Part shown: in pieces, positions 18,199 to 25,322 of the stretch
Numbering within the stretch: the stretch's first letter is position 1
How the letters are laid out: the number at the start of each line of letters is the position of its first letter
Source of the DNA: an uncultured Clostridia bacterium
GTDB taxonomy: Bacteria; Bacillota; Clostridia; Oscillospirales; Acutalibacteraceae
Direction: 5' to 3'
Length of the DNA stretch: 64,000 bases
Assembly (NCBI GenBank): GCA_944384905.1
Contig: CALWVE010000040.1
Span: 1-64,000 of the forward strand
The notes under the pieces: model-generated
The model's database searches: none
Told to the model about the DNA's origin: nothing
The model's input: the letters and a program-made list of their open reading frames with translations, nothing else
Position numbers and translations under genes: made by a program

Positions 18199-18283
18199 CC
18201 TCATCTTCCTCCTGTTCCGGATACCGTCGGCTGTCCCGTTCCAACTCGAGAGAAAGTCTTTCCATATCCCATTGCGTCTCCAT
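18179..18283 (-). CDS. 34-aa acidic protein of the phage module
   Basis: Too short for usual gene finders. The ATG at 18283 sits 8 nt after a clear GGAAGGAG, which itself overlaps the stop of the preceding gene, and the frame ends inside the start of the LysM gene. The product begins METQWDMERLSLELERDS and contains the acidic run EQEEDEDA. Tight overlap on both sides argues for translation. Function unknown. Confidence 0.6.
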   Translation of the reverse strand: METQWDMERLSLELERDSRRYPEQEEDEDAISNL

Positions 18284-18286
18284 TTT

Positions 18287-18499
18287 TCAAACTCCTTCCC
18301 AATCGATTTGCGTCTGCGGCAAAAGAAAAAGCGTAACCCTGTATCCGGACGCAAGCGGTTCGCGCCGGATGCCCAATAAACTCGTTTCAACCCGGGCAAC
18401 AAGCTTGTGCAGTCGAGTCAGTTCCCGCTTATGCAGTTCAAACACCGCGCACAAACAGGGTCGCCCGTCCAGTTCACCGGGAAACAGCCGGCAGGGCAA
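18287..18499 (-). CDS. Small phage-module protein, unknown
   Basis: About 70 aa from a TTG at 18499 (GGTGGGG 4 nt upstream); an ATG at 18544 would add 15 residues and overlap the previous gene. It has helix-forming HKRELTRLHKLVARVE followed by strands (GYRVTLFLLPQTQIDW). In PBSX-like order this would be a connector or tail-completion gene. The start is uncertain. Confidence 0.45.
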   Translation of the reverse strand: MPCRLFPGELDGRPCLCAVFELHKRELTRLHKLVARVETSLLGIRREPLASGYRVTLFLLPQTQIDWEGV

Positions 18500-18521
18500 T
18501 CCGCCCCACCGGCCCCATTCC

Positions 18522-18821
18522 TCACGCCTGCTCTTCGAGCACGGCATCGGTAAACGCCATCCCGCCGGCATACACGCTTCGGCTTTCCAGAACCAGATAG
18601 ACGCGCTTCCCTTGCTTTAAAACGGAAACGCCGTCTTCCATTCCGGATGCCCGCCCGAAAAACCGAGCCAGCGTTTTCCGGGGTTCGGCTACGCCGTTAT
18701 TCGCAAAGCGGCTGTACAGGCTGCTTTCCCGGCTGACCGGTGTAATCACGCCGCAGCCGCGCTGGGTATTTTCGCGGGTACAAATGGTTACATTCTGCCA
18801 CGAAATTCCAGGCAAGCTCAT
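18522..18821 (-). CDS. Putative minor structural/head-completion protein
   Basis: 99 aa, beginning MSLPGISWQNVTI. Its ATG overlaps the previous gene's stop (ATGA). The sequence, with VLKQGKRVYLVLESRSVY, suggests a small beta-barrel like head-closure (stopper) proteins, but I recognise no specific family. The assignment rests on position after capsid and connector genes. Confidence 0.5.
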   Translation of the reverse strand: MSLPGISWQNVTICTRENTQRGCGVITPVSRESSLYSRFANNGVAEPRKTLARFFGRASGMEDGVSVLKQGKRVYLVLESRSVYAGGMAFTDAVLEEQA

Positions 18822-19195
18822 GGAATCACCCGCCTGAATCCGTCGCCTGCGTCTCCGGTCAGCGGCACCAGCGCTTCCATACAGCTGCGGTAAAACGCGG
18901 CCGCGGCTTCCGCCTGTCCCTGCGCTTCAACACGCAGTTCCCCGGCCGTAAAACTGCCGGGCTGCGCGGCCAAAACAGCCTGACGGTAATAAACGGCCGC
19001 CAAAGCCGCCGTGGCCAGCGCAATTCTCGCCGAAAAAGGTTCCCGCTGTTCAGCCGTAACGTCAGCCAGACGCTCTTCCATCACAGCCGCCGCCGTTTCA
19101 CACAAAGGCTGCCAAAGCGGCGCGTTTTCTTCCGTTTCGCCGGTCAGCCGCAGAAAAACAGCCGCTGTCCGGCGGTTCATTTCCCGGCCGTCCAT
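18818..19195 (-). CDS. Putative head-tail connector protein
   Basis: 125 aa, almost all helical, with repeated Ala-rich helices (ALATAALAAVYYRQAVLA). It follows the capsid gene by 3 bp, where adaptor proteins of the gp6/XkdH type are expected. The ATG at 19195 has a poor ribosome site, and a second ATG five codons on is also possible. Family not recognised with confidence. Confidence 0.5.
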   Translation of the reverse strand: MDGREMNRRTAAVFLRLTGETEENAPLWQPLCETAAAVMEERLADVTAEQREPFSARIALATAALAAVYYRQAVLAAQPGSFTAGELRVEAQGQAEAAAAFYRSCMEALVPLTGDAGDGFRRVIP

Positions 19196-19198
19196 GGT

Positions 19199-20218
19199 TT
19201 AGGCCTGGCCGTTGACCACGTGTGCGGCGTCCGGGAACAGGATCGCATAACCCGTGATCGTGCTGATGGCCGAACGATCCAGCTGACGGTCGATCAGCTT
19301 GTCGTAATCGGTGAGCACACCGCCGGCCTGCACCATTTCCAGCGCGCAGGTATGGTCAAGACCGATAACCTTGTTTTCGGCCATGCCCGGAACATGGATC
19401 AGCTTGGCGCCCAAAGGCGTGCACAGGCTGCCCGTGCCGTGGAAGTTGTTGCCTGCCGTGGCGTCTTTCAGCTCCTCAAGAGCCAGCATTTCCTGAATCG
19501 TCTTGGTGCCGGCCAGCATCGTGTTCAGACGATAGGGAGAGAGCGTGCCCCAAAGGCCGATCAGATCGGCATACGTCATCGCGGCCGAAAGACTGGTTGC
19601 TTTAGCGCCGCTGTTCACGCCGTCGCCGTTAAGCAGCGTATTCACGGCGTCTTCCGTCTGAGAAGCGGCGATAAATACGCCGATCTGACGCAGCAGAACC
19701 GTGAGCACATCCAGTTTGTGGAAGCGCAGGGCTTCATAGGTAGCGTTAATCATGCGGCCGCGCTTTTTCAGATTCACCAGACCGTTCTGGGTGTGAATCG
19801 TGGTGACCGGCAGCTCGGCCTTTTCGGCGGTTTCTTCCAGACCGAAAGTGCCTTCGCTTTCAGATTCAGCCGTAATGGCGCGGTAATCCAGCGCGTCGAT
19901 CGTGGTCACCGTCGCCACGATATCGCCCAGATGGTTGGCGCTTTCCATGCCCTGACGCACGGCACGGGCCACATATTCCGGGAACAGCGCGGCGCTGGAT
20001 GTACTGCGGAAGAATTTTTCCAGACGATCCGAATCCGGACCGCTCACGCGGATGCCGAAACGCTTGAGCTGACGCTGATAAGCGTCCAGACCTTCCAGCG
20101 GCGTGCCGACATACTGTGCGGAATCATCCAGTTCTTCCAGCACCTGGGTAAACGATTTGCCCGGCATGGCATACATGCCTTTTTCGAGATGAATGGTATC
20201 ATAACAAGCCATTTTCAT
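19199..20218 (-). CDS. Phage major capsid protein
   Basis: 339 aa starting MKMACYDTIHLEKGMY behind an ACGGAGG site. Features of HK97-fold capsids: an N-terminal arm, then the long segment TALDYRAIT-like strands, and a C-terminal A-domain (TGYAILFPDAAHVV). No long delta scaffold domain is in this frame; the scaffold appears to be supplied by the preceding protease gene. It ends 3 bp before the connector gene. The frame is intact. Confidence 0.85.
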   Translation of the reverse strand: MKMACYDTIHLEKGMYAMPGKSFTQVLEELDDSAQYVGTPLEGLDAYQRQLKRFGIRVSGPDSDRLEKFFRSTSSAALFPEYVARAVRQGMESANHLGDIVATVTTIDALDYRAITAESESEGTFGLEETAEKAELPVTTIHTQNGLVNLKKRGRMINATYEALRFHKLDVLTVLLRQIGVFIAASQTEDAVNTLLNGDGVNSGAKATSLSAAMTYADLIGLWGTLSPYRLNTMLAGTKTIQEMLALEELKDATAGNNFHGTGSLCTPLGAKLIHVPGMAENKVIGLDHTCALEMVQAGGVLTDYDKLIDRQLDRSAISTITGYAILFPDAAHVVNGQA

Positions 20219-20231
20219 ATACCTCCGTTTT

Positions 20232-20564
20232 TCAGATAAAAAATTCTTTGTTCTGAGCTGTTTTTTCGGCTGCGGCCAGCTGCGGCTGGGGAGCCGGATG
20301 TGCGGCGCGGCGGCTCGCATCGGCTACCTGCGCAAGTTCCTCGGCATTGAGAACCGACAGCGACTTCTGCAAAACTGCCGCCGGAATGCCCGGATACAAA
20401 ACCGCCGCCGAACGAATCACGCTGCGGATCTGTTCCTCGCGCAGTTTTCGTCCGCCTTCGGCCAGTTCCTCGAGCGAACCGATTTCCTTTTGCAGCCGCT
20501 CAACTTCCTGCGCCGTCAGCGTAATACCGTCGGGCTTCATGGATTTCAGGGTTTCCAGGGTCAT
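20232..20564 (-). CDS. Internal in-frame scaffold protein within the protease gene
   Basis: An ATG at 20564 is preceded by GGAGGTGAATCC, a near-perfect ribosome site in the middle of the protease frame, and would produce a 110-aa C-terminal product beginning MTLETLKSMKPDG. Separate scaffold made from an internal start is known from lambda C/Nu3. The call is inference from the site alone; protein data are lacking. Confidence 0.55.
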   Translation of the reverse strand: MTLETLKSMKPDGITLTAQEVERLQKEIGSLEELAEGGRKLREEQIRSVIRSAAVLYPGIPAAVLQKSLSVLNAEELAQVADASRRAAHPAPQPQLAAAEKTAQNKEFFI

Positions 20565-21185
20565 GGATTCACCTCCGTTGCCGGTTTTCCCGGCGAATTG
20601 TTTCGTTACGCCGGCGGCTCGCTGAGCCGGAACGGCGACAAACGACCATTCATACGCATCGGCGGGGTCTTCCAGCTTGAAATAGCATAATTTCCCCGCA
20701 TAATGCTCGCCGCGGGTGTGACGGCAGCGCCCGTCCTCTTTGCCGCAAATGCTGCAAACACGCTTCTTCACGGCACAGCCCACGCTCACTTCTTTTTTGA
20801 TGCCGCTTTCAATTTCGGTAATCAGCGCCTGATTTTCCTGTGTGCGCGGCAAATAAGCGCGGGCGGTCAGCTGAACATACGGCTCGCCGCAGGTATTCTG
20901 CTTACCTTCCACGGTTTTCACGGCCGTGGAAAAAATGCGTGCCGTCTGCAAAGTTGCCTTGGGTTCATGGTCGAACAGACCGGGCTTGCCGATAAACAGC
21001 TCGCCCAGCTTTTCCAGCGCCTGCGGCGTGAACTGTTCGAAATCGCGGTCGACTTCGTTGTCACACAAAACCACGCTGAACACATACAGCTCGTCCGCGG
21101 TAAATTCGCGCCGGGTAAAGCGGTTGATCTGCGTCAGTTCTTCCGAACCGACTCCGGCGCTTTTTTGGATAAATCCCTCTTTCAT
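20232..21185 (-). CDS. Prohead protease with C-terminal scaffold (XkdF-like)
   Basis: 317 aa. The N-terminal ~200 residues fit a herpesvirus/HK97-type prohead serine protease: the His of LFDHEPK and the Ser of KEVSVGCA are in the usual positions. A Cys cluster CSICGKEDGRCRHTRGEHYAGKLC (Zn-finger-like) follows the Ser. The last ~110 residues are helical and end in EFFI like a scaffold. A strong ribosome site and ATG lie in frame at 20564 (see separate entry). The gene overlaps the portal gene by 4 bp. Confidence 0.8.
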   Translation of the reverse strand: MKEGFIQKSAGVGSEELTQINRFTRREFTADELYVFSVVLCDNEVDRDFEQFTPQALEKLGELFIGKPGLFDHEPKATLQTARIFSTAVKTVEGKQNTCGEPYVQLTARAYLPRTQENQALITEIESGIKKEVSVGCAVKKRVCSICGKEDGRCRHTRGEHYAGKLCYFKLEDPADAYEWSFVAVPAQRAAGVTKQFAGKTGNGGESMTLETLKSMKPDGITLTAQEVERLQKEIGSLEELAEGGRKLREEQIRSVIRSAAVLYPGIPAAVLQKSLSVLNAEELAQVADASRRAAHPAPQPQLAAAEKTAQNKEFFI

Positions 21186-22315
21186 GTTTCCTCCTCCCAG
21201 TTTCGTTCGATCTCTTCGGCGCGGGCGTTCATCAGCCGCGCGTTGGCGTGATCGACTTCATCCTGCAGCGTGATGTCGTTCCATTCCACCGAACAAACGG
21301 GATCGCAGCCTTCCATCGTCAGCCACAGGGAAGCAATCCGGAGAATGACCGGCTCGAGCAGGCGGCGATAGGCTTCCAGCTCACTCGTGAGAATATCGGC
21401 CTGCTGGCTGGACATTCGTTCCGTAGAAGACCACGAAAGGCCCATCAGAAACGGCGGCACACCCAGCTTGGCGATCATCTGTTCCAGCATCTGCCGCACG
21501 GGCACCTCGCTGTCGAGAATCTGGTTATCCGCGCCGATCGCCTTGATCGATACGTCGCCTACCGCCACGAAATCGCTCACAGGGCCTTCACGCATCGCCT
21601 GTTTCCACTGCTCCGCCATTCGCCTGGCGCGTTCACCCGCAAAAGCGGGATTGTCGTCTTTGCACGTTACGGCAAAACGGACATTTCCCATACGCTCCCA
21701 GTTGATCCCGGTTGTGCGATAAATCTTCAGCAGAACCTCGCTGACAAACGGCAGCCCGCGCAAAAGCGAAACACCGCGGGCCGAACCGGGCGGCGGATTC
21801 AGGGCGGAAAGCAGAATCAATTCCGGAAACGGGCAGGGGATCAGCTTGCCGTCCGGCATTTTTCGGCTGACACGCGCCACAAGGGGAGCCGGCTCTTCAA
21901 TTTCCACATCGTCGAGCGAAGCGTTATACAGCGCCGCGATTCCGTTTTCATCGGGCACAATCTCCCCCACCGCGTTGCCGTAGGTCAAAAGCTGTTCGAA
22001 ATAGTTGCCGATGAAGGCGTCGATTCCCTGCTGGGCCGCATTCACCTGCACCCCGCTAAGAAAGCGATTGAGCTTTTCCTGCGCATTTTGCTGGGCGCAA
22101 ACAACCGTAAACGAACCGATCAGCCGCCGGATTTTTCCGATGGCGGAATCGATCACCGGCACATTCGCCCGCAGCTGTTCATACAGCCGGCGTTCCGTTA
22201 CGCCGGAGAACGGCTGCACAGGCGGCAGTCCGGTTTGAACCGCCAGCGCCGTATCGGTTACCGGAGCGGCGGAAAGCGGCTCCCGGCGGTTCTTTTTGCG
22301 TTTCAAAAATTCCAC
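21182..22315 (-). CDS. Phage portal protein
   Basis: About 377 aa from a GTG at 22315, which lies 7 nt after GGAAGGAG; the ATG six codons earlier lies in that site. Portal hallmarks are the N-terminal wing (IDSAIGKIRRLIG), the crown helix and the segment LGVPPFLMGLS with SSTERMSSQQADILTSE, followed by a long C-terminal helix. It overlaps the terminase end. Portals form the dodecameric DNA channel of the head. Confidence 0.82.
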   Translation of the reverse strand: MEFLKRKKNRREPLSAAPVTDTALAVQTGLPPVQPFSGVTERRLYEQLRANVPVIDSAIGKIRRLIGSFTVVCAQQNAQEKLNRFLSGVQVNAAQQGIDAFIGNYFEQLLTYGNAVGEIVPDENGIAALYNASLDDVEIEEPAPLVARVSRKMPDGKLIPCPFPELILLSALNPPPGSARGVSLLRGLPFVSEVLLKIYRTTGINWERMGNVRFAVTCKDDNPAFAGERARRMAEQWKQAMREGPVSDFVAVGDVSIKAIGADNQILDSEVPVRQMLEQMIAKLGVPPFLMGLSWSSTERMSSQQADILTSELEAYRRLLEPVILRIASLWLTMEGCDPVCSVEWNDITLQDEVDHANARLMNARAEEIERNWEEET

Positions 22316-23586
22316 AATGCATCTCCTTCCCAAATCGAAGCGGAACGGGTCACAGCCACCGCACCGCCGGATTCCCCGCTCTGCACAGGCAGCCAGGTCG
22401 TCACAAAATAGCGGATATCGTCCATGGCGTGATCGTGTTCTTTCACGGGCGCATCCCGGTCTGCTCGGTCATCCCACCGGTACAGGCCGAATTCGCGTAC
22501 GGCGTCCCGACAGGTTTTGCAGATTTGAACCTCCCCGCTCTGCAAAGCCTGCGCCGTGCGCCGGATGCCGTCCAGTACATCGTTATGCGCCGGCAAAACC
22601 GTGTAACCGGCCTGCCGCAGCAGGGTGATGAAACTGGCCGCCGAAGGATCGACAATCACCGCCTGCGGCTGCCGCCCGTTCAGAAGCGTCTGCAAAGCCG
22701 CCAGATGTTCCCCGTCCGTGCGCCGCACACCTTCGCGGCGGGCATCAAAGTAGTATTCCGACACCCGGTACCATACGCCGTCCCGCTCGCCCCACAGGCC
22801 AAAGGAGCTCGGGTTGACCGTACCGTAATCGCAGGAAACTACCCATCTTCCCAAACCTCCCGGCACTTTGTCGATCAGTTTGTCTTCCATAAACGGATAG
22901 ACCAGTCCCTGCGGGCGCGTCCATCTGCCCTCGACAAACCGCTCGTAAAACACACCGGAAAACAGCTTTTTGTACCGCGCCCGGGTTGCGGGCGACAGCG
23001 ACGGGTTATCGTCCATGGTGAAATGCAGGTATAGGGCGTTTTTCTCCTCCACCTTGCAAATCCATTCCCCATAGAACCAATGGCCGGGACTTTCGGGATT
23101 GCACGAAAACCAAAACCGCGCGCCTTCCACAGAACACCGTGCCAACGCCTGCTCTACAAACGAACGCGGCATCAGCACCACCTCGTCCAGCAATACGCCG
23201 GCCAGTGTCATGCCCTGAATCAGCGACTGAGAACTTTCGTCCCGTCCGCCGAACAGATAGAACCGGTTGCTTCTTCCGCCGCAGGTGACGAGCAGCAAAT
23301 TTTCAGCCATGCGGTATTCGCAGCCGAATCCCAGTTCGCGCAGAACAGGCAGCATCTCGGTAACCAGATTGCGCCGCACGGAACGGATGGTTTTGCCGCA
23401 GATGGCAAAGCTCATGCCGTTAAAGCGATAGAACGCCCAGCACATAAACGAAATGCCCAAACACAGCGTTTTGCCGCTGCGCACGGCGCCGTCGCAGATA
23501 ACGGCCGTTTTGTCGCGCCACGGGCTGCGTTCACACCACCAGCACAACGCCTGCATTTGACGGGGCGAAAAAGCCACCAGCTTCAT
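22303..23586 (-). CDS. Phage terminase large subunit
   Basis: 427 aa ATPase/nuclease that packages DNA into the prohead. Walker A is GAVRSGKT near residue 35, Walker B lies in LAGVLLDEVVLMP, and the nuclease half shows VSCDYGTVNPSSFGLW and VIVDPSAASF, which give Asp residues for metal binding. It is of the PBSX (Terminase_3) type. The ATG at 23586 overlaps the small-subunit stop. No stop or frameshift interrupts it. Confidence 0.9.
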   Translation of the reverse strand: MKLVAFSPRQMQALCWWCERSPWRDKTAVICDGAVRSGKTLCLGISFMCWAFYRFNGMSFAICGKTIRSVRRNLVTEMLPVLRELGFGCEYRMAENLLLVTCGGRSNRFYLFGGRDESSQSLIQGMTLAGVLLDEVVLMPRSFVEQALARCSVEGARFWFSCNPESPGHWFYGEWICKVEEKNALYLHFTMDDNPSLSPATRARYKKLFSGVFYERFVEGRWTRPQGLVYPFMEDKLIDKVPGGLGRWVVSCDYGTVNPSSFGLWGERDGVWYRVSEYYFDARREGVRRTDGEHLAALQTLLNGRQPQAVIVDPSAASFITLLRQAGYTVLPAHNDVLDGIRRTAQALQSGEVQICKTCRDAVREFGLYRWDDRADRDAPVKEHDHAMDDIRYFVTTWLPVQSGESGGAVAVTRSASIWEGDALWNF

Positions 23587-23894
23587 GACGCCTCATCCTC
23601 CTGCATCAGCGCGGCGGCGCCGGCTTCCAGCGCATGATAGAAACCGGCGGGCGATGTACTCTCGCCCAGCGCTTCCATACATTGCAGCGCTTTGATCCGG
23701 TCGAAGAATCGAATCTCCATCCCGCCGCCCTTGGGGCGTTTAATTTCCGCTACGCTGAACAGATCCATTTTTCGCGCCACGGCGGGTGTAATTTCCTCCG
23801 CAAACAGCAGACGCACTGCATCGGCTACGCCGCCAAAAGCCAGGCGTTCGTATCCCTGCAAAATCTTTTCGCGCAGTTCGGCTTCGTTTTCCAT
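23583..23894 (-). CDS. Putative terminase small subunit
   Basis: 103 aa. MEIRFFDRIKALQCMEALGE matches the signature end of PBSX-type small subunits (…YDKLKALELLGKHL…), and the gene lies just before the large subunit with ATGA overlap. It is shorter than typical (~150-200 aa) and seems to lack the N-terminal DNA-binding helix-turn-helix, which may be a truncation. It is the first gene of the module; no clear promoter is seen upstream. Confidence 0.65.
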   Translation of the reverse strand: MENEAELREKILQGYERLAFGGVADAVRLLFAEEITPAVARKMDLFSVAEIKRPKGGGMEIRFFDRIKALQCMEALGESTSPAGFYHALEAGAAALMQEDEAS

Positions 23895-24066
23895 TGCATC
23901 CCTTCCTTTCCGGCAGCCTTGTTTCGGGCCGCTTCATCTTTCCGAAGAAAAGCCGGACTTTTCAACGCAAACAGGTTAAAAAGATCGAAAAAAAGTTCTT
24001 TGTTCACAGTTTGTTTACAAAATACAGGGTCTAAATCCGATTTTTCCACCATCCGTCCAAAAAAGA

Positions 24067-24102
24067 TTGCAAAAAAAATTCCTATCGGCTACAATCGATA
24101 GG
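24067..24102 (+). promoter_or_regulatory. Promoter with overlapping inverted repeat
   Basis: -35 TTGCAA (24067-24072), 17-bp spacer, -10 TACAAT (24090-24095). A 7-bp inverted repeat CCTATCG/CGATAGG (24081-24087 and 24096-24102) brackets the -10 and may be an operator or an mRNA hairpin. Confidence 0.6.
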
Positions 24103-24120
24103 AAAGGAAGTGACAAGCTG

Positions 24121-24516
24121 ATGACATCCAGGCAAAAAAAGGGACTGTGCCTTGTGCCGCCAGCTCTGGTTCTTTTGATTTATTTGTTTCGCGGCCCCAT
24201 TTTGATTTTGGCGTCCTTTTTTCCGGCTTGTTCTTTCCATAGCATCACCGGCTGGTTCTGCCCCGGCTGCGGAAACACCCGCGCCGTGATGGCTCTGCTT
24301 CGGTTTGATCTGCTTACTTCTATTGGATACAACATTCTGCCGCTGCTGGCCGGCGTGCTTGCCGCCGGTTTTTATTTGGAAATGATCTTGTGGGCTTTCG
24401 ATCGTCCGCACACCATCGTTCCCCGCCGTCCGTGGTTTTGGTGGCCGTTTGGCGCCGTGCTGGCCGTTTATTTTGTGGCGCGTAATTTTCTGCCCTGGCT
24501 CACGCTTTTGTGGTAA
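24121..24516 (+). CDS. DUF2752 family membrane protein
   Basis: 131 aa with three predicted membrane segments. The family motif CPGCGNTRA is at about residues 44-52. DUF2752 proteins are small membrane proteins of unknown function. The ATG at 24121 follows GGAAAGGAAG. It stands alone between the divergent phage module and a terminator. Confidence 0.85.
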   Translation: MTSRQKKGLCLVPPALVLLIYLFRGPILILASFFPACSFHSITGWFCPGCGNTRAVMALLRFDLLTSIGYNILPLLAGVLAAGFYLEMILWAFDRPHTIVPRRPWFWWPFGAVLAVYFVARNFLPWLTLLW

Positions 24517-24527
24517 CCTAAAAATAA

Positions 24528-24572
24528 AAAGCTGCCGCTTGCTGCATTTTGCAGCTGCGACAGCTTTTTTTA
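24528..24572 (+). terminator. Terminator after the DUF2752 gene
   Basis: GCTGC-containing arms around 24531-24566 (AAAAAGCTG ... CAGCTTTTTTT) form a hairpin with an internal GCTGCA/TGCAGC stem, followed by TTTTTTT. It lies between convergent genes. Confidence 0.7.
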
Positions 24573-24582
24573 TTTTGTATTT

Positions 24583-24798
24583 TTAAACAGTCGATTCGTC
24601 CTTATCCATTTCGGTCACCAATTTTGTCCGTTTGTTCCAGCGGATCAAGTTGTGAACGGCGCTGACCAAAAAAGGAACCGCCAAACAGGCATAGATGACC
24701 ACATCAAATAAAGATGCTTCATTTTTCCAGGAAAGCACAGCGGCGGCTGCCAGACAGACTCCCAGCAGAACTTTAAAGCCAAAGCTTATGTTATCCAT
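24583..24798 (-). CDS. Small two-helix membrane protein, unknown
   Basis: 71 aa. Two hydrophobic segments (FKVLLGVCLAAAAVLSW; DVVIYACLAVPFLVSAVH) separated by a short loop and a charged C-terminal tail. The ATG follows AAAAAGGAG. It lies 47 bp after the thioredoxin gene and may share its transcript. No family recognised. Confidence 0.65.
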   Translation of the reverse strand: MDNISFGFKVLLGVCLAAAAVLSWKNEASLFDVVIYACLAVPFLVSAVHNLIRWNKRTKLVTEMDKDESTV

Positions 24799-24845
24799 TT
24801 CGTTCTCCTTTTTCTTCTTCGCGCCATTTCGGCACGAATGATCTG

Positions 24846-25148
24846 TTACAGCAGGCCGAGCAATTCCGCCTTGGGGCGAACGCCGACGCTTCCGTTAACA
24901 AGCTTTCCGCCCTTAAAAACCAAAACCGTGGGAATGCTCATCACGCCGAATTCCTGAGCCAGTTCGGGCTCGGCGTCGATATCGACCTTGCACACAGCCA
25001 CATCAAGGCGCTCTTCGGCGATTTCCTCTATGATAGGAGCCAGCATCCGGCACGGCCCGCACCAGGCGGCCCAGAAATCAACCAGAACTGGCTTCTCGCT
25101 GCCGTCTACAAATTCATGGAACGTATCCTTTGTGAGATGATTTACCAT
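24846..25148 (-). CDS. trxA: Thioredoxin
   Basis: 100-aa thiol-disulfide reductase. The active site CGPC is at residues 30-33 in FWAAWCGPCRM, and the cis-Pro is in VMSIPTVLVF. Size and motif fit TrxA. It is read from its own promoter at 25207-25235; the gene after it encodes a small membrane protein. Confidence 0.95.
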   Translation of the reverse strand: MVNHLTKDTFHEFVDGSEKPVLVDFWAAWCGPCRMLAPIIEEIAEERLDVAVCKVDIDAEPELAQEFGVMSIPTVLVFKGGKLVNGSVGVRPKAELLGLL

Positions 25149-25206
25149 ATGCCTTACACTCCTTTTTATCGTTGTTCGGGATTATCCCCTTTGTTTCTGT
25201 TTATTT

Positions 25207-25235
25207 ATCATACCCGAAGTTTACCGCAGAATCAA
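25207..25235 (-). promoter_or_regulatory. trxA promoter
   Basis: Leftward, -35 TTGATT (25235-25230), 17-bp spacer, -10 TATGAT (25212-25207). Confidence 0.7.
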
Positions 25236-25255
25236 GCCTTCTGCGTGAATTTTAT

Positions 25256-25284
25256 TTGAATTCGCTGTGAATCTATGCTATACT
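25256..25284 (+). promoter_or_regulatory. argS promoter
   Basis: -35 TTGAAT (25256-25261), 17-bp spacer, -10 TATACT (25279-25284). The leader is only about 30 nt, so there is no room for a T-box. A TGAATTTTATTTGA at 25247-25260 resembles half of an ARG box, too weakly to call. Confidence 0.75.
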
Positions 25285-25322
25285 GAAGTGAATCTGAGAA
25301 ACCAAAAAGTGAGGATCTCCTT

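Noticed and set aside
25149..25322. T-box riboswitch before argS
   Set aside because: The leader is about 30 nt; no specifier loop or T-box sequence.
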